Of a stretch of 64,000 nucleotides of DNA, positions 10,380 to 20,932 are shown in pieces. The notes below the pieces were generated by a model that did no database searches, was not told where the DNA came from, and worked only from the letters and a program-made list of their open reading frames with translations. Made by a program: the position numbers and the translations under genes. Position 1 is the first letter of the stretch. Each line of letters starts with the position of its first letter. Origin of the DNA: Diaporthe sp. PMI_573 (Eukaryota > Ascomycota > Sordariomycetes > Diaporthales > Diaporthaceae); assembly GCA_021399435.1 (NCBI GenBank), contig JAJTUP010000005.1, forward strand, positions 1-64,000, read 5' to 3'.

Positions 10380-10530
10380 TGTCACAGGTTATTAAATAAT
10401 AATAATAGAAGAATGAGTTGAGTTGTTGCTTCGGCCCTCGAGAGGGACAGAAGCTTGTCCGGTACTTATAGTACGGACGGCCAAGAAAAATTCATTGCAC
10501 TAGCTACGCAAAACACTACGCCCCGTAACA
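10380..10530 (-). repeat. 5' LTR of the older, degraded element
   Basis: On the minus strand this 151-bp segment begins TGTTACGGGGCG and ends CCTGTGACA, the TG...CA form of an LTR. It abuts the leader of the degraded gag-like frame. Its partner LTR is not in the window, so the boundary is inferred from terminal motifs only. Confidence 0.65.
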
Positions 10531-10579
10531 CCATAATAATTAAAGCTAACTATAAATAGTTAGCAGTTATCTATATAGC

Positions 10580-10774
10580 TGTCAGATGTGACGGGTGCTT
10601 TGGGTTAGGTGCCTGAGGCATCAATGGTTGAATCATGACAAAACCAGCCCCCTTACGGGTGGGGTCCCACCAAAAGAACCAAGACAAGACATCATCACAA
10701 TACACCCAGTTACCACCCCATCAATTGGACCATAATTACACGTCCCACATACCTAAAAGGGTGATAATCTGACA
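10580..10774 (+). repeat. 5' LTR of the Copia element
   Basis: 195 bp, identical to 15625-15819, preceded by target duplication ATAGC (10575-10579). Confidence 0.97.
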
Positions 10775-10808
10775 ATTAAGAGTCTCACTGCCTCAAGCCG
10801 ATTCAAAT

Positions 10809-12041
10809 ATGACTGACTACGTCAATACGAGGACCCTTAATGCATTCCTAGCGAAACCAGAAGATTGGAACGACTGGAACCACGAGTTCAAACTCCAGGC
10901 CAAAACGCATGGACTCCAATCCCACATCAAAGAAAAGACTTCCCTCATCCCCCGTCCAAAACTACCAGACATTCGTCGAAAGAGATACACGAAGAAACCG
11001 CATATGCAGCGAAATGCAAGATCGCAAACCATACACGACGAGGAGGAAGATGAGGATATTATTCAAGAAAGAGGAAGCGGCGAATGGACGATGACCGACC
11101 TTACGGACAACGGAGTTAAGGCATTCAACCTAGACCTTACTTGGTATAAACAACTTGAAACCGCCTATAAGGAAGAAAACCAGGCCGTTGAAAAACTTAC
11201 CAAATGGGTACTCCAAACGGTTTCCCCAGCATACAAATCCACATGTTGCGGGGAGGACGACCTACTATGGCAATGGCACCAGAATCTGGAAAACAGATGT
11301 GCCTTGACCAAGACGGATGAGAAGACAGAAGTCTTAGCATCTTATAAACAAGCCATCAGACCACCCCGAAATATCCGGGAAGCTTCAGCATGGGTTAATC
11401 GGTGGGAAGATGTCATGGCGAGAGGACTCAAACAGGGCCTCTCAACTACCCAAGACCCAGTTGTCTGGGTACCAGATCTGCTTCAAGCAATCGGAGGAAT
11501 TCTCCCGGTCTGGACAACAATGTTCCGGCAAACAAGACGTCAAGCGATAGCCGATGGGAGCCTCAAGTTTCGCGAAGTAGGGAACGACCTCCGTCAAGAA
11601 ATCGCAGCACTGGGTGTACAGAAGACTGTACGAGCCACAAAAGGTGCTTTTGCGACGACGTACGATGGTGTAAAAGACCATGGCAGCGAAAAAGGGGACG
11701 CCCACGCTGCAGAGGATCAAATACCACTCCGAAGAGGTGCGACTGGTTCACGTAGAGGCACAGGCGAAAAAAGGAATCTACAGCCCGTGGAAGATCCAGC
11801 TCAAGGATGTCCTGCCTGCAGAATGCCCCACGCCCTCGCGAAATGCTTTTACGTCTTTCCGGACCAAGCTTTTGAAGGCTTCAAGCCTAGAAGCTACTTG
11901 AAAAAGAGAGCTGAAGAAGCACTTGAAAATGATGCTGACCTCCAAGCACAGGTCCGAGCCCTCAAGGGTCCGAGATCGAAATCCAAGTCCAAAACCCCTC
12001 GTCCGACGAAAGAAGAAGCCGTCGAGGAAGTCGATGATTGA
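10809..12041 (+). CDS. gag: Copia Gag protein
   Basis: 410 residues from ATG 10809 to TGA 12039-12041. The protein is hydrophilic. Near residues 335-350 it has a short zinc-knuckle-like motif CPACRMPHALAKC (C-x2-C-x3-H-x4-C, one residue shorter than the usual x4 spacing), and it ends in a Lys/Arg/Ser-rich then acidic tail. As the first product of the element it should form the particle and package RNA. Its stop codon is in frame with pol, so Gag-Pol is expected to arise by readthrough of UGA. Confidence 0.85.
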   Translation: MTDYVNTRTLNAFLAKPEDWNDWNHEFKLQAKTHGLQSHIKEKTSLIPRPKLPDIRRKRYTKKPHMQRNARSQTIHDEEEDEDIIQERGSGEWTMTDLTDNGVKAFNLDLTWYKQLETAYKEENQAVEKLTKWVLQTVSPAYKSTCCGEDDLLWQWHQNLENRCALTKTDEKTEVLASYKQAIRPPRNIREASAWVNRWEDVMARGLKQGLSTTQDPVVWVPDLLQAIGGILPVWTTMFRQTRRQAIADGSLKFREVGNDLRQEIAALGVQKTVRATKGAFATTYDGVKDHGSEKGDAHAAEDQIPLRRGATGSRRGTGEKRNLQPVEDPAQGCPACRMPHALAKCFYVFPDQAFEGFKPRSYLKKRAEEALENDADLQAQVRALKGPRSKSKSKTPRPTKEEAVEEVDD

Positions 12042-12081
12042 CTCCCGGGGTACTGTGTTGCCAGTATAGAAGCTAGGGGAG
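12039..12081 (+). promoter_or_regulatory. Copia gag/pol UGA with downstream stem-loop
   Basis: The gag stop TGA is followed by C, a context known to be leaky in eukaryotes. Directly downstream, CTCCC (12042-12046) can pair with GGGAG (12077-12081), and inside it TACTG (12051-12055) pairs with CAGTA (12062-12066) around a six-base loop. The frame stays open through this region into pol. A role in readthrough is inferred. Confidence 0.5.
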
Positions 12082-15000
12082 CTTTTGCCATAAACGCAGA
12101 AGAATACCCTCTTCGACACTCGGTGATACTTGACCCAGCGAGTACGATCTCGATCACGAACAACAACGAGCGTCTGTTCAACACGAGACCAGCCACACAC
12201 GATGACTACCTGTGGGCCGGAGACAGACAGCTGCCAGTACTCGCATACGGCACAATGCCGGTCCGCACTGGACCGACCGTCCTACACCTCGAAAACGTTG
12301 CCCTCTGCCCGCGACTCCTCACAACACTCGTCTCTCTCAGACAACTCCGAAGGAAGGGCATCTTCTGGGATAACGAACATGACCCAACAACACTGAAACG
12401 ACGTGACAGGTCGACCCTGTGCAAACTCAGGGATATTCACGGCCAATATGTCATCGAGTACCAACCACACGAAATACAAAGTTCCTTCAACACATGGAGG
12501 AAGAAACACACTACCTACACCAAAAGGAGACCACTCACAGGCGAAGCCATCCTCTGGCACGGCCGTCTTGGTCACCCAGGCCCCAGCGCGCTTGAACACC
12601 TCGTTTCTTCATCTCAGGGGGTGCGCATCCAGGGACCAACAACAGTCGAATGTGAAGCTTGTGCCTTAGCCAAGATCACGAGGCAAATCCGTCGAGCACC
12701 GAGGGAGATCCTCGAACGAGAAGGCGAAAGGATAGCACTTGACTTTCACGACTATGAACCAGGGATCAACAACTATACGTCGCAACTATTGCTCACCTGC
12801 AGAGCATCAGGACTCATCTGGGATTACTACCTCGAAAGTCGTGATAGCGAAACCCTCCTCACGGTTCTGAAATCATTCCTGGGGATGATGAAGACGCAAT
12901 ACAACACCAAGGTCAAGATCATCGAATGTGACGGAGAACTGTTCAGCCGCAGACGAGCTGTCAGAGAATTTCTCGAGTCAAAACATATCAAGATCGAGCC
13001 CTCAGCACCCAACACACAAGCACAAAACGGAGGAGCCGAGCGCTCAGGGGGTGTGATCAAGGAGAAGATGCGTGCAATGCGAACAAGCTCAAAACTCCCA
13101 CACTCTCTTTGGCCCGAAATTGGACGAACAACCGTCTACCTCAACAACCGAACACCAAATTACGGACTGGACTGGAAGACACCCTACTACCAATTTCACT
13201 CAGCGATTGCCAAACGCTTGGGTATCCCACGACCAGATCCAAGACCAGACCAGGCGCACCTTCGCGTTTTTGGCTGCAAGGCCTACGCGATGACCTCAGA
13301 CGCACAGCTCAAGAAAAGAAGACGTCAGCGTCTCGAGCCACGTGCATGGATTGGTTACCTTGTTGGATACCGATCATCGAACATCTACCGGATATGGATT
13401 CCCTCTACCGGAAAGATTGTCAATACAAGAGACGTGATCTTTAATGAGCACGAAGTGTTTGATGGGAATTGGGAAGGCTTCAAAGATGAGCTTCTCACCA
13501 CAGACATCAATCGTCTCGCGGAGTGGACAAGAAAATACGCCCTCCCAGACAATGACACAATATCGGAACCGGAAGGAGAAGATCTAATTGAAGAAGACTC
13601 CCCGGAAGAAACCTCCGAAGAAACTCAAGGACCTGTTGCCGATAGCATCCAGGAGGCAGACGTAGAGACTGCAGAGGATGATCGCTCCGAGGCGGACCGA
13701 GAAAACGGCCCCTACACAGAAGCCAAATTCACCCTGCTACCTACTCCTCCTCGATCGCCGCCATCAGCCCTGCTCACACACACAATTCAAACCCAGTCTG
13801 ACCAAGAAATGCCGTCTACTGAAGAAAATCAAAAGACAAGCCCGTGGCAGGCCGCATTCATCGCTGGCACAAAATCTGCCCGGATGGCCAAGTCAGAGGG
13901 AAAATACCTGACGAAGGCACAAATTGAAAGGCGCTTGCGTCAGGGGGTGAAGTTGAAAAGAAACAACCTCCCCGAACCGCCAAGATGGCACAATGACCTG
14001 GATAATCATCCACTTGGACCAATGTTCAGACAAGCAGAAGCTGACCATCTACAGAGCCATACCGAGATGAGATCATGGACCGAGATCCTCAAGAAAGACA
14101 GCCGCGCAGCAAGAAAACAAATCCTTGACTGCATGTGGGTGTATGTCTACAAATTCAACAAGCATGGCGTTCTTCAGAAATGCAAAGCAAGACTCGTGGT
14201 CCGCGGAGATCAACAAGCGCGAGGACAAACCCAAGAAACCTACGCAGCCACTCTTGCGGGACGGTCATTCAGAACACTCATCGCCATCGCAAATAAGTTT
14301 GATCTCGAGCTGATCCAATACGACGTTGTCAATGCGTTCGTGCACGCTCCTATCGATCAAGATATCTTCATGAGAATGCCTCGAGGATACGAGAAGAAGG
14401 GCACAATCTTGATGCTGAACAAAGCACTCTATGGGCTGCGGATTTCACCACTGCTCTGGCAAAAGGAATTCACAAAGACACTTGCCCAATGTGGATACAA
14501 ACAAGTCCCACATGAACCCTGCTGCTACACCAAGAACGGCATCCTGGTCTTCTTCTACGTAGACGATATTATCGTTGCGTATAGAAAGAACCGACAAGAT
14601 CAAGTCGATGAACTGGCCCACCAGCTCCAAGAGAAGTATAAAATCAGTGGAGGGGACCGGATTCAATGGTTCCTGGGCATGGAGATCCTCAGAGATCGTC
14701 CAAACAGACGGATCTGGCTGGCTCAGACCGCATACATTGAGAAGATTGCCAAACTGGCTAACAAGAAAAATCTCTCCCACACAGTCCCCATGACAGCCGA
14801 AGAGCTGGTGCCTCGAATCGACGCCGCCACAGAAGCTGAAGTCCAGGCCTACCAACGAAAGATCGGATCGCTCCTATTCGCCGCCATTTCCACACGACCA
14901 GATATTGCATTTGCCACGTCAAGGCTTGCAAGATTCCTGACAAATCCGAGTCGAAAACACCAAGATGCTGCCGACCGCGTGCTGCTGTACCTCGAACGCA

Positions 15001-15587
15001 CCAAACACCTTGCTCTTTGCTTCAAGGACACCGAAGAGTTGGTTGTCGCAAGCGATGCTTCATTCGCAGACAACACCCTCGATCGGAAAAGTTCCCAGGC
15101 ATTCGCAATGAAACTGTTTGGAGGCCTGATTGGATGGAGAGCAAACAAGCAAGACACGGTCACTACATCAACAACGGAGGCAGAGCTTCTAGCTCTTGCT
15201 CAAGCAGCAAAAGAAACACTATTTGTGAGCCGGCTCCTCACAGAACTTTCAGTGGACCTGGACAACAAGCGAATCAAGATCGAATGTGACAACACACAAA
15301 CAATCAAACTGGTCAACTCAGAAGTCACAACACTCAAGACCAAATTACGACATGTGGACATACACAATCACTGGCTGCGGCAGGAAACTCAACGAGGAAC
15401 AATCCAGGTGGAATACACACCTTCAGCAGAAATGATGGCAGATGGGTTGACAAAGGCATTACCGGCTGGAAAGTGGAAAGGATTCCTCCACCAGTTGGGC
15501 CTAAAAGATGTGAAAACAAGACATGGAGAGACAACCCTACGGGAAGACCCCATAAATAACAGACTAAAAGCAGTTGAAGGGGAGTAA
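12042..15587 (+). CDS. pol: Copia Pol polyprotein (PR-IN-RT-RH), read through from gag
   Basis: 1,181 codons open in the gag frame directly after the TGA. The first in-frame ATG is well inside, so independent initiation is unlikely. Visible parts in order: protease-like ILDPASTIS; a GAG-pre-integrase zinc region (WHGRLGHPG ... CEACALAK); the integrase core with ALDFHDY, IECDGE and PNTQAQNGGAERSG; reverse transcriptase with QYDVVNAFVHAP, LNKALYGLR and the YVDD catalytic motif; RNase H with ASDASFAD, TSTTEAELLAL and IECDNTQT. The protease motif has DPAS where Copia enzymes usually have D-S/T-G-A/S. No frame break was seen. Confidence 0.93.
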   Translation, partial: LPGYCVASIEARGAFAINAEEYPLRHSVILDPASTISITNNNERLFNTRPATHDDYLWAGDRQLPVLAYGTMPVRTGPTVLHLENVALCPRLLTTLVSLRQLRRKGIFWDNEHDPTTLKRRDRSTLCKLRDIHGQYVIEYQPHEIQSSFNTWRKKHTTYTKRRPLTGEAILWHGRLGHPGPSALEHLVSSSQGVRIQGPTTVECEACALAKITRQIRRAPREILEREGERIALDFHDYEPGINNYTSQLLLTCRASGLIWDYYLESRDSETLLTVLKSFLGMMKTQYNTKVKIIECDGELFSRRRAVREFLESKHIKIEPSAPNTQAQNGGAERSGGVIKEKMRAMRTSSKLPHSLWPEIGRTTVYLNNRTPNYGLDWKTPYYQFHSAIAKRLGIPRPDPRPDQAHLRVFGCKAYAMTSDAQLKKRRRQRLEPRAWIGYLVGYRSSNIYRIWIPSTGKIVNTRDVIFNEHEVFDGNWEGFKDELLTTDINRLAEWTRKYALPDNDTISEPEGEDLIEEDSPEETSEETQGPVADSIQEADVETAEDDRSEADRENGPYTEAKFTLLPTPPRSPPSALLTHTIQTQSDQEMPSTEENQKTSPWQAAFIAGTKSARMAKSEGKYLTKAQIERRLRQGVKLKRNNLPEPPRWHNDLDNHPLGPMFRQAEADHLQSHTEMRSWTEILKKDSRAARKQILDCMWVYVYKFNKHGVLQKCKARLVVRGDQQARGQTQETYAATLAGRSFRTLIAIANKFDLELIQYDVVNAFVHAPIDQDIFMRMPRGYEKKGTILMLNKALYGLRISPLLWQKEFTKTLAQCGYKQVPHEPCCYTKNGILVFFYVDDIIVAYRKNRQDQVDELAHQLQEKYKISGGDRIQWFLGMEILRDRPNRRIWLAQTAYIEKIAKLANKKNLSHTVPMTAEELVPRIDAATEAEVQAYQRKIGSLLFAAISTRPDIAFATSRLARFLTNPSRKHQDAADRVLLYLERTKHLALCFKDTEELVVASDASFADNTLDRKSSQAFAMKLFGGLIGWRANKQDTVTTSTTEAELLALAQAAKETLFVSRLLTELSVDLDNKRIKIECDNTQTIKLVNSEVTTLKTKLRHVDIHNHWLRQETQRGTIQVEYTPSAEMMADGLTKALPAGKWKGFLHQLGLKDVKTRHGETTLREDPINNRLKAVEGE

Positions 15588-15615
15588 AACGCAGACTCCC
15601 AGTACCTGCGAGTCT

Positions 15616-15624
15616 GAGGGGGTG
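15616..15624 (+). other. Polypurine tract of the Copia element
   Basis: GAGGGGGTG immediately precedes the 3' LTR, the expected place for the plus-strand primer. Confidence 0.65.
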
Positions 15625-15819
15625 TGTCAGATGTGACGGGTGCTTTGGGTTAGGTGCCTGAGGCATCAATGGTTGAATCATGACAAAACCAGCCCCCTTA
15701 CGGGTGGGGTCCCACCAAAAGAACCAAGACAAGACATCATCACAATACACCCAGTTACCACCCCATCAATTGGACCATAATTACACGTCCCACATACCTA
15801 AAAGGGTGATAATCTGACA
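15625..15819 (+). repeat. 3' LTR of the Copia element
   Basis: 195 bp, identical to 10580-10774, followed by target duplication ATAGC (15820-15824). Confidence 0.97.
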
Positions 15820-16267
15820 ATAGCAAAGAAAATATTAGATAAATAGAAGCTTCTTATCTATAAGTACAGATATACCCATTACGGCCCTTAGGAAGTCCCC
15901 GAAGCTAAGCATGGCTAGGTAAAGCTATCCAAAGCATATATTTAGTATCCTCGAGTATATAGGAATAGTAGCATACAGCGGCATGTTAGTCGGTGTAATC
16001 ACGTTAATTATTTATATGGCGAACCCATAGTGTTTTTTAATTCAGGCATAGGGGCCAGCATGATTAGTCAGAAAAGGGTACGCGGTATCCGATTTAGGGT
16101 ACGCGAATATCCGCATTCTTATTTATCTATCATACCAGCCTATAGAGTGCGGCTTGCTCATCATTCTCGGCGTTCCCTTCTACTGTCCAGCATATCAAGG
16201 CACTATTCCCACTACCAGGCAAGATGATCTCCATTACCATAACCACAACCGTTCCCCGTCCGGACCA
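15820..16267. other. AT-rich flank and 3' region, no gene seen
   Basis: Up to about 16150 the sequence looks like the RIP-altered DNA into which the Copia element inserted. After that, base composition rises to that of the gene-bearing region. No supported coding or RNA gene was found here. Confidence 0.6.
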
Positions 16268-17388
16268 TCATCGGTCTCCCCAAATCTGCTCGTTCAACCG
16301 CTCCTGCAACCTCAACCGCACCTCAGACCGCGCCACGTCGGTATGAATATCCGCAATCAAGTCCTGCATCAACACCATAAACCCAGGCTGCGTCGGATAC
16401 CGCGAGATATCATCGCGCGCGATCCCCACCACAAAATCTAACGAGGTATCGCCGACCCAGCGAAAATGCAGCTTCTGTGACAAGTATTCCAAAAGCTCCT
16501 CGTAGTTCCGGCGCATCACCTGGGGCGACCAGGCGTTCCCGAGCCTTGTCACGATGTCCTGCAGGGGGTCCCCCGGCCCGTTGAGCATGAGGAGCATGAG
16601 GGAGAGCTCGACGGCGACGGCCCAGTCGTGCCGGGAGATGAGGACGTTCTTGGCCGCGTTGGGGGTTGTGCCCGGGATCTCTGTGAGGTGGAGCTGGTTG
16701 CCGTCGCCGCCCTCGGCCCCGCCCCCGCCGCCGAGCAGGGTGTCGAAGTTCCGGAGCAGAGAGGCGAGCTCTTCGGCGTGGGAGGTTACGTTCCTTGGTC
16801 TTGGGGGTGTGCTGTGGGTGAAGAAGTCTACCCAGACTGTCCGCTCGGGGTTGTTGGACGTTCTTGATGGGATGGGGTGGGTTGAATTTGCCTGGCGGTA
16901 CTTTGCCCCTGTAGGGTGCCACGTTGTATCTGTAGTTTTCGTCTGTTAGAGCAGGATTCGTTTGATATTTGTTGTGCGCGCCGGGAGTTTTGGGGGGTCG
17001 TATATAGACAATAAGCAAAGGGTTGAAGGATCGGAGACTTGTGGATGGCTGGCACTTACGAAATATACTGTCCAATAGGGTGAAATAAAGTCAGGGCGTC
17101 TTTGTCTTTTTGCTTCACGACGAGTACGTTGACCGAAGCTGACACGGCGGCCTTGAAAGCGTCGTAGCTCAGCGTTGCCCTGTCCATGCGGACGTATGCC
17201 CACAGTGCATTGTACTGCGGTGCTGCGCCGTCATCACCTGCGTCGCCTTGCTGCGGGCGGCGGAGCTTCCCAACAAGCACGTGGAAGCTGAGTTCGCCCC
17301 TGAGGTGTGATTCTGTCAGGGGGCCCAGTGCTTGGTCAAGGTCGAAGTCCGTGGTTGGAGCGCGAACAGTGTCAAACCGGTAGTCCAT
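16268..17388 (-). CDS. Hypothetical protein, two exons
   Basis: Exon 1 runs from ATG 17388 (MDYRFDTVRAPTTDFDLDQ) to 17060 and ends at a clear donor gtaagt. The C-terminal exon (to TGA 16268) encodes NNPERTVWVDFF, then a Gly-rich stretch and HDWAVAVELSLMLLMLNGPGDP. Joining donor 17059 to an AAG acceptor at 16863 (197-nt intron) keeps phase and gives 307 residues. The more typical acceptor ctaacag at 16943 or ctacag at 16930 leads into the wrong frame. So either the weak acceptor is used or there is a small indel. I do not recognise the family. It lies between the transposon nest and the cluster oxidase, and membership in the cluster is unproven. Confidence 0.55.
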
Positions 17389-18370
17389 GTTGGTGGTCTT
17401 AACAACGAAGTGTTGTTGTATCTGATCTTGTGAAGGTGTTGTGTTGTTCAATAATAGGATAGTGATGGTGTTTGATATTGAGTGGGCAACTTGGTTTGAA
17501 GGGGATGTGACCTTTTCCCCCTTTTCCCCTGTCTGTCCTCGTCTTATATTCTCATCTGGGCAGGGGCCTAGTAGACATTTCCATCAATTTTGAAGTAGGG
17601 AAAGTGGTCAAAATAAAGCTTGTACAGGTTAGTGGCCATTAGTTGGGCTTGAAAGTAGATACGCAACGGCCGAAGATAGTAGCGTGTGGAACGGCTTTCG
17701 CAGAAATGGAACAAAACAATTTGATCGATGGAAATGTCCCCCTAGTGAGTCAAATCGTGGGCTAGTATTTACGCTCAGAGTAGTCAGTTGTTTAATACAC
17801 CACTAGTGAGAATATAGAGGAAACTTCGCAACAACAATCAATCTGTTATAACCATTCGCAGATTAACCCTATCTTTAGTCGCCTGGCTGGCTGGCTTTGA
17901 GCTGATGGGTTCTGCCCTGCTACCTTCAGCGAAAGAACTTTGACTTCTCTCAAGTTATTAAGATTCAGTTCTCGCGAGATATGTCACTCATTGTACCAGT
18001 GGATCCTACGTTTTCTATTTGATTTGTGGCTGAAGAAGAGTCCAGTTAGTTTCCAGTCCTTTTGAGATAGCTTTGTTGAGCGGCTGCCTAAATAGAAGCA
18101 AGGTATTTGATACTTCACAAAATTCTTAGCCTCTGATACCGTGCATGCCAATATCTGGGTACACCCAGACTTCTGCCGCTACGGACTATTGACGTGATGT
18201 CGCTGGCAATGGAAGGGGGGGTACAAGACATGAAATCCGAAATGAAATTCTCCTACGCCCCGCGATCGGTACTTTCGTGTCTTCTGCACCTCTTGCCGAA
18301 GAGAATAAGTGGACGTTTTCCACTGACCGCTCTGATGAAATGACACAGCTGGTCTCTCGATTGCACTACA
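17389..18370. other. Intergenic region, no gene seen
   Basis: Promoter side of the gene ending at 16268 and 3' side of the FAD oxidase. No coding frame with fungal splice signals was found. Confidence 0.6.
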
Positions 18371-19945
18371 TCAATATCGGTTTGCCCCGGTAGCTTTGAC
18401 CCCGTAAGGCGTTGAGAAAACATCATCTGGGTCAACAACGGCCTTTATCCTCTGCAACCGCGCGAGGTTCGGGCCCCAGTACTTTTCCTGTGGTACAAAG
18501 CCAGATGGTAGACTGGTATACCCAGCATACGACAAGTATCTGCCAGGCTCATTACCCTGGATCTCGAGGACAGCCTTTTGGATAAAATTGCGTGTCGTCT
18601 GGTTGGTGGGCGAATTAGTGATTGCGTACGGCGTGAAGAAGTATGCCATGTCGCGATGGGGTAGAGCGGTCGCATCGGCGGCGACGTCACCGACTGCTCC
18701 CCCGTAGAGATCGATCAGGACAAACCAGTTATCAGAGCCGGCATCGGCAGTCTGAATGTGCTGGAACATGTTGTCGATGCTTGTATTGGTGGGGAGAGTC
18801 GAGCGGGTGATGCACGTATCCTGTGCCGTGAAGTACGACTGGGCGGGAAAACTCGATGAGATGCTATCAAAAGTGCGGTTCATATGCTCCATCCAACTCA
18901 GTCCGGCCACGACACTACGCTCAGTGATCCCGGGGATGCGCGGCTCTAGATCGATGCGGTCAAAATCGGATTGCGGGCCGAAAAACGCCCCCGTGATCTG
19001 GAGTTGGTTTTTCGTGACCACTACTGCGGCAGAAAACCGACGGTCGAGTTCGGCATCATTGGTGATTTGGTGATAGGCTTTGAATGATGCAGACAGTGAC
19101 GCGGGATCTGTTGATGCGATGGTGAAAGCAAAGTTGAGGACCTCCTTGGGTTCCGGCTTCGTTTGGAAAGTGAACTCGGTCACGACCCCAAAGCTGGCGC
19201 CTGCTCCACGGATGGCCCAGAAGAGGTCTGGATTATCATTTGAAGAGGCGCGCACGACGGTCCCGTTCGCTAGAACTACTTCTGCCTCTTGCAAAGCGTC
19301 CAGTGTCGTGCCTTCGAGGCGAGAATGCAGGCCGAGGCCGCCAACCGTGGCGTGTCCCCCGATACCGACCGTGGGAGATGAACCGTGGGGCATGTACCTC
19401 CCATTGGTGGCGTGCAGCTTCTCTGCGACGTCCTTGAGTTTGTTCCCCGGGCCAACTCTTGCAAGTCCCGTTGAGTCGACTTGGACCCGAGATAGAAACA
19501 TCATGTCGACCACAATGGCCCCATCGGTGCCACCAAGGGCTAGAATAAAAAACACATCAGTCTCAACAAGCCTTTAAGGGATCTGAATCAGCAAACCTTT
19601 GTTCGAGTAATCGTGGCCACCGCTCCTGGCTTGAACTTTGCGCCTGTACGAAGCGGCGCAGTTGACTATCGCCGCAGTCTGATTTGCGGACTTTGGGTAT
19701 GTAACTGCAAAGGGCTCGTATTGCAGATTGAGGTTGTATGGGCGGACATTGATTTCCTGGAACTTGGGTTCGTCGGCGAATTTCACCTGCCCAGTTTGAC
19801 CATCGACCGCTTTAATGAGACATTCCTGGGCGTCTCTCGGCGCGACAATCACTCCCTCAACCGGGAGAAGCACTCCTGTCATGGCCAAAGCCGCAACAAG
19901 CGCTCGGATGACGGGCTGAGACCCGGGAGCTCGTGAATATACCAT
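18371..19945 (-). CDS. Berberine-bridge-type FAD-linked oxidase
   Basis: Two exons: 19945-19597 and 19539-18371, with a 57-nt intron (19596-19540) ending ttattctag; 505 residues. The ATG at 19945 gives a hydrophobic leader (VIRALVAALAMTGVLLPVEG), so the enzyme is probably secreted or enters the secretory pathway. The FAD-binding domain shows ARSGGHDYSN, whose His is the usual covalent FAD attachment site, and SSPTVGIGGHATVGG. Bicovalent family members have Cys just before PTVG; here it is Ser, so single covalent attachment is expected. The C-terminus (WGPNLARLQRIKAVVDPDDVFSTPYGV) matches the family. Such oxidases oxidise alcohols, form rings or dehydrogenate intermediates in fungal clusters. 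It sits 1 kb from the 3' end of the PKS-NRPS. Confidence 0.88.
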
Positions 19946-20254
19946 ATCGCTGATGGAATTGATGATCCTGATATCGCGGTTCAAAAAATGCTAGAATAGA
20001 ATGCCGGAGTCCTGGAAACTGGTCCATGTCTTGCTGATTTCCTCCCATTACTTCCTCTTGGATTGGGGCTCCCGTTTTATATCCATCATGAAGAACTGTC
20101 AGGATCTTCTTCACAAGCTCATACGGCCATGATTCTTTTCGGACACTACGGAGTCCGAATTCTGTTGTTTTGGCATGTGTCTTTTGGAAATTTGCTCCAT
20201 GCAGTAGCAGCATGATGCAACTTGCAACCGTCGTGCCAAGGCATCACGCAGGCG

Positions 20255-20379
20255 CAGTCACTACAGAAATGGCTGGCTATTGGACTATATTTAAGATGTA
20301 CTCGCCGTTTACGTAGCATCAGTGTTGATCTTGGCGGCACCACGGCCGGGCAATCCCGCCGAATAGACCGGCCGAGTAC
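20255..20379 (+). repeat. Dispersed repeat, copy A
   Basis: About 125 bp that align to 48133-48257 in the same orientation with 23 mismatches and one single-base gap (about 81 percent identity by my count). It includes shared blocks such as CTATATTTAA and AGCATCA and ends CCGGCCGAG. It lies between the FAD oxidase and the PKS-NRPS stop codon. It is probably a fragment of an old transposon, family unknown. Confidence 0.85.
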
Positions 20380-20932
20380 TGCTGCTGAGCGACCGGGCCC
20401 GGAGACCTCGGGTTCCGAGCGACTGTGTGCCTCCAGCGACTTACACTAGAATAGAAACTTTGGAACACAACTCAACAGAGGCGTGCTCTCACTTCATATG
20501 AACGGCCGACTAAGTGACACATGTCAAGTATAAATTTAATTTCTAAATTTTCTCTACATTATTGAGAAATTTGGGCCTGCTTCCTCATTGCCCGGCCTCA
20601 AGCCAGGCAAGTCGTGAGATGAAGGGCCCAGTACTTCTGTTGAAGTACAAACGTCAGATGAAAATAGTAAACGCGGAATAAGTCAGCTATACATGAATCC
20701 ATATCACATTTAATGTCTAAGTAGGGTTAGAGGAAATAATTACGGTCAACCAAGTGGTAAATGCCGTTATTATTATTGTTGGCACAAAGTTCATGTCTAT
20801 CTTGACCAATGGCGGAAGCCAACTCTACCTTGGTATCTATACCCCAGACCTCAAAATGTTTAAGTCTCGTTATCACACACTCCCTTTCAAAGTCAACAAA
20901 ACGTGACAAAGGGAAAAGGAAAAAAACTCCCT

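Larger units (their letters stand above)
10580..15819 (+). mobile_element. Intact Ty1/Copia LTR retrotransposon
   Basis: A complete 5,240-bp element. Identical 195-bp LTRs start TGTCAGAT and end ATCTGACA (an 8-bp terminal inverted repeat). The target duplication ATAGC lies at 10575-10579 and 15820-15824. Gag and pol share one frame and are divided by a single TGA. Domain order protease, integrase, reverse transcriptase, RNase H is diagnostic of Copia. Identical LTRs show recent insertion. Confidence 0.96.

Noticed and set aside
12206..12599. Minus-strand frames within the Copia element
   Set aside because: Opposite the protease region of pol; no independent evidence.
15870..15990. Stretch faintly like 5S rRNA (GAAGCTAAGCATGGC near 15910)
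   Set aside because: Outside this short similarity the expected internal control elements and paired ends are missing, and the region is RIP-altered; at most a relic.
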